This document shows, piece by piece, positions 38,701-51,000 of a DNA stretch of 64,000 nt. Position numbers and translations under genes: made by a program. The notes beneath the pieces were generated by a model. The model ran no database searches, was not told the origin of the DNA, and was given only the letters and a program-made list of their open reading frames with translations. Position 1 is the first letter of the stretch, and each line of letters opens with the position of its first letter. Origin of the DNA: Lepisosteus oculatus (Eukaryota; Chordata; Actinopteri; Semionotiformes; Lepisosteidae); contig NC_090704.1 of NCBI RefSeq assembly GCF_040954835.1, positions 35,654,979-35,718,978 on the forward strand, written 5' to 3'.

Positions 38701-41700
38701 ACTAGCATAATTTTTCTACTAAATCTGAGTCTGAGCTTGTGCTTGTATCTCTTAAAGTTAGTGTGTTCATGCTTTGCTTACCTGTACCAGCCTGATCCCC
38801 TGGTTCGCCTTTCTGTCCTGAAAAAGAATTTGTTTTCTAAAATTATCACAAGTAAAAGCTTTTTAGTGCAGTTTTTTAATGATTATTGATGTTCAGAGCC
38901 ATAAACAGACTTGTCTACCCACTGCTCAGCAGGTCTGCTCCATTCTTGGATATCATTGATTTCAATTTTATTTTCTCTCTGTTACCTTTAGCTCCAGCTG
39001 GGCCAGTCTTTCCAAAAACTCCTGGTTCTCCTTTCACACCTGAAATAATAATAATAAACTTTATTTTATGTATATACCGCCTTTAAAGGTGGCTTCTCAA
39101 AGCGCTTTTCCGGATGACAATAACAATAAATAAGAAGAATACAAAAATAAATAAGAAGAATACACAAGATAAGATACAATTACAATTACAACAATACAAC
39201 AATAACAATAGAGAAGACCGTGGAAGGTAGTACTAAGAAGAGCAGAGGGGTGAAGAATGGAACCAGTTAAGTAAAGGCTTTTCTGAAGAAGAGGGTTTTG
39301 AGTCTGGATTTGAAGGAATTTAGAGAAGGTGACTCTCTGATAACCTTGGGCAAAGAGTTCCTGTAACGAACAGTTCTTTCCGGACCCTATGCGGACGACA
39401 CAATCCGAAGAAGTGGGGAAACACTGGGGAAACGTCATGCAGGAATACGGGGCTGAAGACAGGGGGGCCAAGGTGCGCTGGTGCACGGGGGAGGTGTGGC
39501 CGAGGCGAACAATCCAAAAGAGTAATCCTTAGAGAGTATCCAAAACAAATGGGTAAGTCCAAAACCAGGAGATCCATCAAAACACGGAATTAAAACCAGA
39601 AGCCGGGTCAGAACCGGCGGACAAGGAAATGGAACGGGAACAGGGCTTGGGGGACAGTAAGGAGGGCAGAATTTGAAGAGCGGAGGTTGCGAGGTGGGGA
39701 GTAGGGCGATAATAGTTCAGACAGGTAATGAAGAAATACAGCTGAAAAGAAGACCCCAATTATCAGTAACTGGATGTGCAGGTACTGTACCACTGATGAA
39801 AACATCTTTAATTACCTTGAGGGCCTGGCATGCCTTGTTCTCCCTTCATGCCTGGAGCTCCATGGGTACCTGGTATTCCTGGGTGTCCTGGGTGTCCTGG
39901 GCAGCCCTGAAGGATGGTCAGTCTGTCCTTGTCATTCAGGCCCACAACCTTCACCTCTGTGACACAGAAGAGCACAGCATTGCCGTAACTACTGGAATGA
40001 GATGAAGTGTCCAATGAAAAGCATTGGCCTTTAAGATAATGTGGGTATTAGGAGTTTTTTCCCCTAATCAAGTGAATTCAAGTACCATCAATCTCTTTAA
40101 TACCAGCATTCAGTGGGTAATCGCTTTGGTGAATTTAGCTTTCATGCACTGCAGCCTTTTTATAAAGATCTGTTTAGACAGTAGTTGAAAAGAATGCGGT
40201 CATGATAGTTTATTTCTGGTTTTACAGATGTGACTGGCTCAAAGTGTGCACTGGATAGTGGGTTGGCAAGCTGAACTGCAAAGTAGTTAAAGTTAATTAC
40301 CAGACAAAATATTGAATCAGTTTTGTTTAGTTGAGGTCACATTTAGTGGTTTGGAGGTTTTGAAACGATGTAGGAAATCGTGCTTTGAAAGTATATTTTA
40401 TACCGTCAGAGACTTACCGTTTTCCTAGCTTGTTTAGTATGTGAGTGCTGTGTGCATTTAGACTGCCATAAAAAGGTCAGGGATGAATGGATGAAAAAGT
40501 GGATACAGATACAGTACATCAGTATTTCGCCACTCAGTATAACTCTGCTTCCTGTGTAGTGTGTGCAACTAATTTCTCCAGCACAGTTTTCACAAGACAT
40601 TTGCTGGCTTATTCTGACAAAATATGGAACACAGTCAAAGGGGTGTCTATTATGGGCCAGGGATATGGTACAGACTCTAACCTCTGTAGCTTTTCTCATT
40701 TAAATTCTGTAGTTCCAGGAGTCAAACCAAATAGTGGGGAAAAAAACTAAATTTCCCAATTTGCCAATGTTACAATCCGGCTATGATTTGTCAACAAAAA
40801 CCTGGTAGCCTGAGGCTGATTTGACACAGTTATGGGAGGATTCTTCAAGAAAGTCTTGTTGGTCTAAAAGAAACAAATCATTCAGAGGAAAGATCTTTTC
40901 TAATTGCATAAAAACTGGAAAATGAATTAACCACCAATTCTTCCAGAGAGTCTCGCAATGTACAGGCAGAACTCTGACAGAAGGGGCAGTCTTCCTTTTA
41001 GTTGTTTAATGTTTTGTAAAAACTAAGGTCTATGGGTTAACTTTGGAGACAAATCACCCAACCAAGAAGCAAATAAAATCCTTTGTTCAATGCAATATCA
41101 CCGTTACTGGCATGCAATCTGGCTGGGGTAACCATCACTCCAAGTTGTTAGAGTTTAATTAAATGGTAAATAAGAAGCTAAGCAAATTCAGAAACAGTGT
41201 ACAAGGCATGACATTAGACAAAGCCTATTTTCTGTAGAAACATACTACAATATAGAATACAGCGAATTAGGAACAAAAAGCCAGCTGTTGCCATTATGTT
41301 TATAAAAATCAATTGATTAATCCAAATGTATTTTATATAGTGCTTATGAAGGATGGCATCCGTTACAAAATGTAGAACAATTACTAAGGAGTTCAAGTTC
41401 TAAAGCAATTATATTTACAGACTGAAAAGTATAAAAAGTAAATAACTCACATTTTCTTTAATAAGAAAGACAAATGGTTGCAAGTTTTGTAATCTTTTAT
41501 GCTCCCTAGCGTATGGCAATTCTCTTGCATAAGGGTGTGTAAGATTAACAGCGACTGTACAAGCCCTGACCTGAGCTCAGGTCTCAGGTCAGCTATAGAC
41601 TTCAACTTCCATGCAGCTGTAGCATTTACCTGGACAGGTGCTTTCTGTGCTGGTGGCTGCAGTGAGGCACAAGGAGAGAAGAAAGGTGGTTTCACAAACC

Positions 41701-41714
41701 ATTTGAAGAATCAT
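34569..41714 (-). CDS. fcn-like: Ficolin copy 5, longest stalk, 8 exons
   Basis: Exons in transcript order: 41630-41714, 39816-39956, 38986-39039, 38782-38817, 37911-38038, 36985-37114, 35516-35650 and 34569-34816 (957 nt, 318 residues). Exon 2 is 141 nt, with one extra Gly-X-Y triplet ([16 protein letters not shown]), the longest stalk of the set. Exon 3 encodes [10 protein letters not shown]. Exon 5 begins GSRNC where the others have GARNC. The exon 6 peptide has HIQTLTSSG where others have HIHSLTSSG. The exon 8 loop is [15 protein letters not shown] (His at the fourth loop position where others have Asn), then [10 protein letters not shown]; it ends YCDMKIRPT. Introns 2, 5 and 6 carry repeats. 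The changed loop suggests altered Ca2+ or ligand binding; that is inference. Confidence 0.94.
35690..35905 (+). repeat. (AAT)n tract plus GCGCC-type dispersed repeat in intron 6 of copy 5
   Basis: About 58 nt of AAT repeats, then TTTATATAGCGCCTTTAAAG and a TAACAATAAATAAGAAG tail. The same unit recurs at 39048-39220, in intron 2 of this gene. Confidence 0.7.
37203..37745 (+). repeat. SINE-like repeat split by a younger insertion
   Basis: The outer element starts at CCATCCAACCAATTCC and ends at ACCGCTGTACCACC. It is interrupted at 37364-37562 by another repeat. The whole lies in intron 5 of copy 5. Confidence 0.7.
37364..37562. mobile_element. 199-nt insertion flanked by a 14-nt target duplication
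   Basis: CTATCAGTTTAGTA occurs at 37350-37363 and again at 37563-37576. Between them is a short non-coding element with an internal inverted repeat (GGCTGTGGAGCC against GGCTCCACAGC). Related pieces lie near 6143 and 42350. Confidence 0.75.
39045..39735 (+). repeat. Composite repeat in intron 2 of copy 5
   Basis: Outer part: the TTTATATAGCGCC-type repeat (here CTTTATTTTATGTATATACC) followed by a longer body (GAGTCTGGATTTGAAGGAAT). The body is interrupted at 39362-39656 and resumes up to about 39730 (TAGTTCAGACAGGTAATG). Confidence 0.6.
39362..39656 (-). mobile_element. LTR-like fossil, possible solo LTR
   Basis: On the - strand it begins TGTCCCCC and ends TTCGTTACA. Its composition is GC-rich compared with the intron, and the CGCATAGGGTCCGG word recalls LTRs of fish Gypsy-type elements. 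No internal region is present and no clear flanking duplication was found. Family assignment is tentative. Confidence 0.4.
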
Positions 41715-41790
41715 TCTGTTGCCAGTCAAGATGCTTTCCTTGTCAGTCTACCTCCTCTGTCAGTGTCATGCATTCTTGTGGAGAACAGCT

Positions 41791-41800
41791 GCCTTTATAC
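41791..41800 (-). promoter_or_regulatory. TATA box of copy 5
   Basis: GTATAAAGGC on the - strand, 77 nt from the ATG. Confidence 0.65.
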
Positions 41801-41912
41801 AGTCTAAGAGTCCAGCCTCCTGTTTAACAGCACTGTAACTGTTATTGAATATGGGTGGAGGCTAGAACAGGAGTCAAAGGAATGTGACTTCATCTGTTCA
41901 ATACCTGTCATT

Positions 41913-41930
41913 CATTCCTCTCTGCAGTAA
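41913..41930 (-). promoter_or_regulatory. Conserved upstream promoter motif of copy 5
   Basis: TTACTGCAGAGAGGAATGAA on the - strand, about 112 nt above the TATA box; related to the motif in copies 2 and 4, with a GGAA core. Confidence 0.4.
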
Positions 41931-42251
41931 AGTGTGTGCATTCAGAGATTCTGATAAGCACAAGGAGGAAAACATCCGGTAAGAGATTTGGGGGTGATAG
42001 ACCACGGTTTTATTACGCTAAAACATATAATTAAATTAAAAAATGAAAATTCAATTTACTGCAATGTTTTGCAAAAGAGAAAGGGTGACAATTTAGAATT
42101 AGAAGACCAAAGCCAGTGCATAACTTCCCCCATATCTCTGGAATCTACTATTTCTGAATCAATTTACTAGACAATCAATTTGCTCCTCAAACCATTTTAA
42201 TAGCTAAATGTGAAGATTACCACTGGAATGTTTATTACTCACACATGGAAC

Positions 42252-42347
<96 letters not shown>

Positions 42348-42590
42348 AGTAGTTCAGGTTGGTAGCTGCATCTGCATGCATAGGATGCAATGGAACAAGT
42401 AATAGGTCAACTGATGAAAATGTGGATGCTGTGCTTTCTGAATTTGCTGCTGGGCAACATTTGCTGAAGCAAGTGTTCAGTGTATCGAAAATAGTCAGCC
42501 TCAAAGGCATGAGCAGACTATTCCTGTATGATAAACTCCTGGGAATGGAGCTGAGAATGGCTCTCTCACTGTGCTGCACATCTTCAGCTC
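41931..42590. other. Short intergenic region between copy 5 and pseudogene 6
   Basis: Holds an (ATT)n tract at 42251-42347 and a piece of the 37364-type repeat near 42350-42430. Nothing else supported. Confidence 0.5.
42251..42347 (+). repeat. (ATT)n microsatellite
   Basis: About 95 nt of ATT repeats with one GTT interruption. Confidence 0.95.
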
Positions 42591-43399
42591 TCATCTAGGC
42601 CTTATTTTCATATCACAATACTTATAGGAATAATGGGCACCTTTTCCCAGATGACCAGTTGATTCAATTGGCACAGCTTTCATGGTGCCCACCCAGATAG
42701 AGACCGTTAAGGTTGTAACTGTGGCACTTTCCATACCACCAGCCTCCCTTGTAGATGTTGCTGCAGGTGCAGTCACAGCTGTCATTGTCACGGTCTTTGG
42801 TAAAAAAAGGCAGATTCTTATGTCCTGTTAGGGAGTCACCTGTGGACAGAATATGGAGAAATTTTGAAGAGGCCTCAAAAAAACCCTAAAGAACTGTTTG
42901 ATCCCTCACTAACAGTGGCAGAGAAGAAAATATAATTTTGAGTAAATAGGGAATCACTTGTAGATACTGTAGAACTCAAAGAGTTTCTGGAAAATAATTT
43001 TTGCAACTTTGAAAAGAGCCTCAAGGAAGAACTATAAATTAATACGAATATCAATGTAGAAACTGCGGTAGTCTTTTACACTGAAAAAAAACTATATTGT
43101 GATGTGATCTCCTTTACTTGGAAAGCTTAAAAGCTTGGAAAGTTCTATTGAGTGCATTACTGTACACACATTCAAAGGAAATATTTACATGCTAAAAATC
43201 TGTGAAATTGTTAATGTTCAGCAGAATGTTCAGCAATTTTCATCAGAACAACTGATGATAGATAATATTTTAGCTCTTTTAAGTAAGAAATATTGTGGAC
43301 AAGATTGTTCTCCCTGTGAAAGGCTGATGCTTACTGGACACAGATAAATCAGAAAGCAGAAGGACACTAAACTACTATAAGTATAATATAAAAGGAAGA

Positions 43400-44060
43400 T
43401 AATAATTCCTTACACTTACATAGCATTTTTCTAGACACTTCACTCAATGCGCTTTACAAAGCTAATGGGGATTCTCCTCCACTAAGACGGCTCTATTTGA
43501 AATTGCTACAATTCAATGTACAATCCTTTTTTCCCAGATTGGGAAAGCCGAGTTTTCAGGATGCAGACAGCTCCTGCTGTTCAACATACATTCTATATAG
43601 GACCCATCTGGATGATGTTATGGCAGCCAAAGTGCACCAATACACTCACCACACATCAGCTGTCAGTAGGGGGGAGAACAGAGTGAAGAAACCAATTCAT
43701 AGGTGGGGATTATTAGGAGGTCCTGAATGTTAAAGGCTAGGGGGAAATGTGGCCAGAATGCCAGGGTAACACTCTTAATATTTTCAAGAAATGACCTGGG
43801 ATTTTTAATGATTCCGGTTTTACATCTCATCCAAAGGATGGTGTCTTTTTTACAGTATAGTGTCCCCATCACTGTCCCCAGTGGGACATTAAGACCTACA
43901 CAGACCTCAGGATGAGTGCCCCATATTGATCCCACTAACACCTCTTTTGGCAGCAACCTTAACTTTTCCAGGAGGTCTCCCATCCAGGTACTGGCCAGGA
44001 TCACACCTGCTTAGTTTTAGTGGGTTACCATTTGTGAGTTGCAGGTTGATATAGCTGCCG
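43400..44060 (-). repeat. 5S rRNA-derived SINE (SINE3-like), nearly full length, in intron 7 of pseudogene 6
   Basis: On the - strand AACTAAGCAGGTGTGATCCT, then CCAGTACCTGGATGGGAGAC, match the internal promoter region of 5S rRNA (about 43970-44018). The body and the 3' tail (AAGTGTAAGGAATTATT type, at 43400-43420) follow. An extra non-matching piece lies near 43495-43570. Not a functional 5S gene. Confidence 0.75.
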
Positions 44061-45343
44061 GATACTGACACACTGAACCACTCACCATTGAGATACACAT
44101 AATTCTGGCTCCTGCTACACAGATTAGTATTACAGTATTTACCTTTAAAAACCTCTAGGTACACAGAACAGGGACCTACCTGCACTTCCAGATACAAATC
44201 CATTTATGTTGAGTTGGTATTTTCTGATTCCCCCAGAATCTTAAAAGACTGAAATTTGGCAAACATTGAGACATTTTCTTGATCCTTAGTTCATAATTAT
44301 CTTTAAAACAAGAGAGACAAGACTTCATCTGAGGAACTCAGTCTTAAAGTATTATTCTGCTGCTTTTGCATCATAGTTCCTCATAATATTTTTTTCATAT
44401 TTCAAGGTAGCTGGCTCTTCATTTTGAGTGATGTGGCGTTTTGAAACATCCTCCAGAAATGTATTCACCATTATTGTTCATTCTGATGTAAACATAAAAA
44501 ATATTTTCCCAACCAAACTGTGAATAAAAACTATACTACTGCACATAAATGTCTTCCTTTCATTGCTGACTTTATGCTGTGATTGTTTCAGCTCACGCAG
44601 TTCCTGTGCTGACACAGCCCTGTGGGCAGGATGACAGACTCACCTGAGCTGGTCAGTGAATGAATGTGGTCGTTCCCCAGCCAGAACTCTGACTGCTGGT
44701 TACCAAACCCTCGCTTGTAAGATGCCAAGTCTCTGTAAAAATCTACTGACCCATCCTTCCTTCTCTGGAATAACTGCAACCAGAAGACGTGGGGTAAGAC
44801 CTTATTGGGGTATAAACCCAGTAAAAGAAATATGTACACTGAATCCTATGTATATTAGTTAAATTCTGCTCTCATTTTTGATAATGCTATTTCATTTTGT
44901 CCTGCAAATACAGCTGATAATGGCAGAATAAAGCTGTTTTAAGCTGAAGTGCATGTCAATAGGACTAATTTGTACACTGAAAAGAAAACACAAGAAAGAA
45001 TATAAAGGTGGTGAACACTGTGAAGATCTCATTTCATGTGTTTTAACTCCTGAATGAGAGTATAAACATCCGTAGCACTTACTAACATTTTGAAGATTTA
45101 ATTTCCGTCAAAAACTGGGAAAGTTTCAAATGCCTGCCTTCTATGTGAGGTGCCTGAAAACAATTATCCTGAGTTCACTCACAAGTCAGCAGCTCTTGTG
45201 TTATTATTTCACAAGTGTTCTGTTCTGCAGATGGTAAAATAATCTGTACTTGGACTCATACATTATGGTAGAGGAACATTTGGTAAATTTATTATTTTAA
45301 GTGAGGATATAGATTTAGATGGCTACTTTCCAGTCAAGTACTG

Positions 45344-45386
45344 GTTCACCAGAACAACAGCTCTTTAATTTGTTGTTCTGGTGAAC
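45344..45386. repeat. Perfect 16-nt inverted repeat (hairpin)
   Basis: GTTCACCAGAACAACA at 45344-45359 is the exact reverse complement of 45371-45386, with an 11-nt loop. It lies in the pseudogene where exons 3 and 4 are missing. Confidence 0.85.
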
Positions 45387-45639
45387 AAGGGAACTGATAC
45401 CTATTAAACCAAGTAGAAGAAAAGTACCTTGAGGGCCTGGCAGGCCTTGTTCTCCCTTCATGCCTGGAGCTCCAGGAGCACCTGGTATCCCTGGGTGTCC
45501 TGGGCAGCCCTGAAGGATGGTCAGTCTGTCCTTGTCAATCAGAGGTTACACCCTTCACCTCTGTAACAGGGAAGGACACAGCATTGCCAAGAACTGGAGG
45601 TGCTACAGGACTAGGGGAGACAGATTCATAGGTGTATAT

Positions 45640-45662
45640 AAAATATATATATATATATATTT
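45640..45662. repeat. Short (AT)n tract
   Basis: About 11 AT dinucleotides in intron 1 of pseudogene 6. Confidence 0.8.
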
Positions 45663-46601
45663 TGCATTAATGAAGAGCTTCTTTCCATGAGCTTGAGGTA
45701 CTTTGAAGTGGTTCATCAAAGGAATGCAACAGCTCCAATGGGATAAATGCAGTCTGTGACAATGAATGACTCGCAGCTGTCACAATAAATGAAGATACTT
45801 GAAAAGGTAGCTGAATGCCGAAAATATTTGAGAAGAATTTTCTGGTAAAATATGTTGTAGCTGTTTTGAATTCACGTCTACAACATGGAACACGACTTTG
45901 CCAAGAAGATCTGAATTACAGATCTGGAGGAACCAGCTTCACGTGATGCAAAACCTTTCTCTACTGCTATCTCAAGGACTAATGATTGAACCTTGTACTG
46001 TAGGCATGTGAATGATAAGGGTGATCAGATTAATTCAAGGACAGTTTACAACAATCAGACTACGTTTCAGTGTGATGTCAGTTGCTCAATCTTGGATCAA
46101 TAGCTGAAAAGAATGTGCTCATGAAATACTCACCAAGCAATTTTGTTTCTGCCAAGGAGATAACATCACAATATACAAATAAAGGTTTCCAGCATCAACA
46201 TGAGGTTTAATTTTTTTTTTATAATTTGCCTTTTCTTATTTGAGTATATACTCATTTCCCATCTTGTTGTGTCAATTTAGGGAGATGAAGGATTAGCACT
46301 GGGATATGAGCTGAACAAGTTTTATCGGGAAAAGACCCATGTCAGTGCAGTGGAGCTTCAGCCCCATTAGACGTGTGAGAAACTACTTTCACAACATGCA
46401 TCCTTCAGGAGCCTTCACAGAACACACACCGGCAGAAGAGAAACTGAAAATCCCAAGGCAGGAGAGAATGACGCACAACATATTGACTTCTGGCTTTTTG
46501 GTGCGAGGAAAAAGATAATCAGAGAGCTTTCTGCTCCATTACCCATGGTGAGACACAGGGAGAGGATGAAGCTAATTTTTAGCAGCCCTTAGAAGAATCA
46601 T

Positions 46602-48014
46602 TCTTGTGCTGTTCAAAATTCTGTTCCTGTCTTTGGTTACTTTCTCTTCTAGGTGATGCTTTCTTCCTCAGAACAGCTAAATTTCTATAATCCAATAGGG
46701 GGGTTATGTCATTTGTTCAAGGGGAGTCTTCCTTTCTGGGATAAACTTGATTAAATCAGAATCTCAAAACAGATGGCACTAAAAAATCAAGACAGAATTT
46801 CCAGGATGATTGAAATTTACCAAAGACTAATAAAGATTCCACTCTTCTTAGAAAATAGATATTGTATTGAGTGGTTTGACTGTAATAGAAGTTAACTTAT
46901 TAACAAATTAACTTTGATTCTTGATTTAATTGCTCAGTAAGTGAACGTGTTTCCTAATGATTGTCTTTAATTTATTTTTTAGTTAAATCTCTTTCTTCTT
47001 CCCATAACTGAAAGCAAACTCATATTAGGTCACTTTCGTCCATGGAACTACGATACTGATTAACTGGTTATTTTAGAAAAAAAGCTCTTACAATGTCATA
47101 CTGGTACTAAGAGTTACCAGCTATCTCCTTGTCAGGTTTTGTTTCCCAAGGTGTTTGTGGAATCTGCAAATATTTTGTCAGAATTTGGGACACTTTCATT
47201 TTAAATTTCTCGCTAGAGTTTTGAAGAAGGGCTAAGATAGGTTCTAGTTTTCATGCACTGTTTGTGGTTTGATTACTGCTCTTACTTATTGGTACACTTA
47301 CCTTTACACAATTTGAATCGAAGGCAAAAATTTTAGCCTCCCGTAAATAGACACGTTTCCATATGTAACATCTTGCTGGGTTTTGCAATACACCTGAGAC
47401 ACACCTGTGGTCTTTTAGATATAATTTTACTGCTGTGTCAGGATGCAGAAAGATGGAGGTTTGAGAGGAAGAGACAGAAAATCAGAGTCTGTAAGCGCAC
47501 AAATCTAGATCCTTTAAAACTTTTTTATTCTTCTTCAAAACAGAACAAAAGGAAAATTAAATCAAAACAGTTTTACATGAGATAAGAAAGCCAGGAAGAT
47601 GGAAAGACTTTCTAAAAACAAAACCGTTAAATAAGACAGTAGTAGAGACAGTTTGACAATGTCTTTGATCTTGATTGTTCGAGATGCAACCATTAGAACA
47701 AGAAGGCTACGTGTGCTCCTCTTGAGTGTAACCTTTTTTACATTCTTATGTATAGAGCTAGTGGCAGACTACAATCTGCCAAGACTCACTGTAGAGATAA
47801 AATGACTACTGTACTGTAGCACTATACTATACTGATAGAGAGGGAGAAAGAGCAGTGTGTGCAGAATTGTGTATGAATGGTGCTTTACATTTGTAGCCAC
47901 TGCACATACTGTAAGTTGTGGGTGCAAGGTAACATTGGAATTTTTCTGGTCATTTTTCTTGAAGTAAGGAATGGTGTACACCTGTGTGACAAGCCCCTGA
48001 TAACTGAATACCTC
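46602..48014. other. Intergenic region between pseudogene 6 and copy 7
   Basis: Remnant promoter side of pseudogene 6 and 3' flank of copy 7. A - strand AATAAA at 47524-47529 lies about 490 nt after the copy 7 stop and may be its poly(A) signal. No gene seen. Confidence 0.5.
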
Positions 48015-51000
48015 TCATCGGGGCCTTATTTTCATATCACAATATTTATAGGAATAATGGGCACCTTTCCCAGTTGTCCAGTTGATTCCGTTGGCATAGC
48101 TTTCATGGTGCCCACCCAGATAGAGACCGTTAAGGTTGGAACCGTGGCACTTTCCATACCACCAGCCTCCCTTGTACATGCTGCTGCAGTTGCAGTCACA
48201 GCTATCATTGTCACGGTCTTTGGTAGAAAAAGGCAGATTCTTATGTCCTGTTAGGGAATCACCTGTGGACAGAATATGGGGAGATTTTCAGGGGACTGAA
48301 GAAACCTAAACAAACAAAAAGGCCCTAAAGAACTGTTTGTCTCTCACTAGCAAATGCTAATGATACAGTTTATACACTAGCATATTGCATAAATAAACTT
48401 ACTTGTCCTTTAATATATTATCTTCCTTCTTATACTGTAGTTTGGTAATTGCTGAGTGATAATCTTCAGGAATATTTCTAAATATCACACTGTCCAGATT
48501 ATTTTAAAGACAGCATCTTCCCTTTAAATTTAATAATCATCTTGAGGTTCATTGAGTACCGTTTCAGCAATAAGATGCCAATTAACATTTTTATTTTTAT
48601 AAATTAGAAATTCGTAGCTTCAGACACAGAATATTAAATTGTATACCGAGTCTGAAAAATAAACACTTGAAAAATTATTCTATATATTCTGCCTTCTTCA
48701 TTCAGAACTAGCAGAAAAAATTATCATAAAATATTTCAAAGCCCTTTTGCTTGAAGAGCAGGGTTGAGAATCTTTTTAAATTGTGTGAACATATTTAAAA
48801 TTTATAATTTTTTAAAATACTTGCATAATTACACCCAAGGAATGTTTATAAAATAGCTGAATTTCTCAAAATTGAGTTTTAACTCTTATTTACAAGGAAT
48901 TATTAGCATTTCACATCACTGGACAGAATTGGGAACATACCTGCATCACCGGCTTGAAATTCCCCAAGAAGAAGTTTGTAATTATCTGATTCTCCCAGAA
49001 TTTTAAAAGATTGGAATTTTGCAAATGTTGCCACATTGTCGAAATCCTTTAAGTCTATTCTTAATTCGTAACTCCCTTAAAAATAAGACAAAGACAACAT
49101 TTTAGAACTGCATCACAACTGTTGCACCCACATGAAGACCGCAAGGTGTGTTTCTGAAACATACTGTATAAGTTGTTACATCTGTTTAAGGTAATCTGAA
49201 GTATATCTATTAACTTGATTTTTAAACCTTTTTCATTATACAAAGCATAGGAGGTCTAAAATAGCACTCCTTTGAATCCTCAAGACTGACAGTTTATTAT
49301 TTTTGTTGTTTTTTTTTGGAACATTTCAAGGTGACTGAAGTACAAGACCCGAGGCAGATTTGAACTAGTAAATCATAGGAAAGAAAAATTCAAAAACTAG
49401 CTGGAATTGATACTGAATACTGTTATCACTGTACCCATAGTAGCTCTTCAGTTTCTGATTACACTCTGAAAGCAATCAGCAGATCCCTAAAGTTAGCTTT
49501 GTATTACGGCCTTTTGTGCATAGCAAGACCATGAATTGTGAAATGAAGCACACCTTGTAATAACTCCAGTTCAATTATTTTCAAAATCTCACTCAGAGCA
49601 ATGAGAGGCAAACAGGGGAGCCAAGCCATTGCGCACAGATGTCTGTAAGAGTGATCTGTGCAGAGGAGCGTAACTCCATTCCTGGAAGGATGCCGTGTCT
49701 GCAGGGCTGCATTCCAGCTCTGCTGTTAATGAGATAATTGTAATAGTAATTGGCTTAGTACTGTAGGAGCTGTTTCTGTCAGCTTTTTCCTGTTTTTATG
49801 GGGCATGCTTCTGAACAATGTAGTGCGGTAAATCTCCTCTTCTTGCTGGACATGTCAAGAAAAGTCGCTAATTTTGTTTTGTTCAGCTGTCCAGTTGCCA
49901 TCTTGACTGAGGGCCTTGGACTTGAAAAATAAAGGTTTAAAAATCATCACATTGTGAAATATAGAAATAAATAACACAGTCTTATTACTTGTAGAAGCAT
50001 GCAGTAATGCTTAACAGCATGTTTTCAGAACCCAAATTCTTTAAAGGTTAAGGACTGGTTATTATGTAGTTACTGTATGTTTGTGTAACTTTAAACAAAA
50101 CTGTATATCTGCAGTTTGCCCAAATTCTGCAGTTTTCCTGTTCTATGTCCTTTAATGTCGCTGCACTAATTGATAAGACAATATGAATGGACCTGTGTGC
50201 AGCAGTGACTATCTTCCCCCAGACATTTGACATTTTCTGACTGGACTTTGAGAACACTCTTCAGAAAATATAAATAAGTCCTGTGTTTTTCCATCCTTGA
50301 GCAGGTTTTAAAATGAAAAGCAAAAACAGTGCTGCATCATAATATTGCATTATTACAACACTGAATCTGCTATCTCTTACAATACATGTCAAAAGAGACA
50401 TGTTTCCTGGTTTGAAAGTTCCGTACAAAAATTAAAAGTCTATAATAATTGAAAAATAATTATATTATTATGTAAAAATAAAGTAATAAAACAGAAGCAT
50501 AGAGAAACATATGGTAAACAAAAAGCTAATATCCTTTTTGCATCCATGTCCTTCTGAGCTGATGGGGTCAGCTCTAGCTCATGCAGTTCCTGTGCTGACC
50601 CAGCCCTGTGGCCAGGCTGGCAGACTCACCTGAGCTGGTCAGTGAATGAATGTGGTCGTTGCCCAGCCAGAACTCTGACTGCTGGTTACCAAACCCTCGC
50701 TTGTAAGAGGCCCAGTCTCTGAAAAAATCTACTGACCCATCCGTCCTCCTCTGGAATACCTGCAGACACAGCAATGTATCAGTGTAAAACAACATTTTGA
50801 AGGTAAAAACATTTTTGTTCTGACTTCATGTTAAGATAACGTGTTACTCACAAGCCAGCCACCCCCGTCGGTGTCCATGTCACAGAACACCCTGATGTCT
50901 TTGTCTCCCACTGTCCTCACTGTGTACCAGCCGCTCATGTAGTTCCCCTGGTCCAGCAGCTCCTTACAGTTCCGAGCCCCTGGAAGAACGATTACATCAC

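Larger units (their letters stand above)
42591..46601 (-). pseudogene. Ficolin copy 6, decayed pseudogene
   Basis: Recognisable parts in transcript order: exon 1 relic about 46545-46601, with an in-frame stop after MILLRAAKN and no recognisable CTGTCCAG donor end; exon 2 45428-45560 (133 nt, one extra base); exon 5 relic 45183 to about 45222; exon 6 44644-44773 (130 nt, open, but DLASYK for DWASYK); exon 7 44180-44300 (121 nt, 14 short); exon 8 42591-42839 (249 nt). Exons 3 and 4 were not found. Exon 8 has a TGA where copy 7 has GGA (AAT TGA ATC), and a T run one base longer in CACCTTTTCCC. Exon 8 is closest to copy 7, including the CxCxC cluster (SCDCTC). It cannot make a full ficolin. Confidence 0.92.

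Noticed and set aside
43970-44018. 5S rRNA-like sequence
   Set aside because: It is the promoter head of a SINE, joined to a SINE body and tail, and not a full 5S gene.
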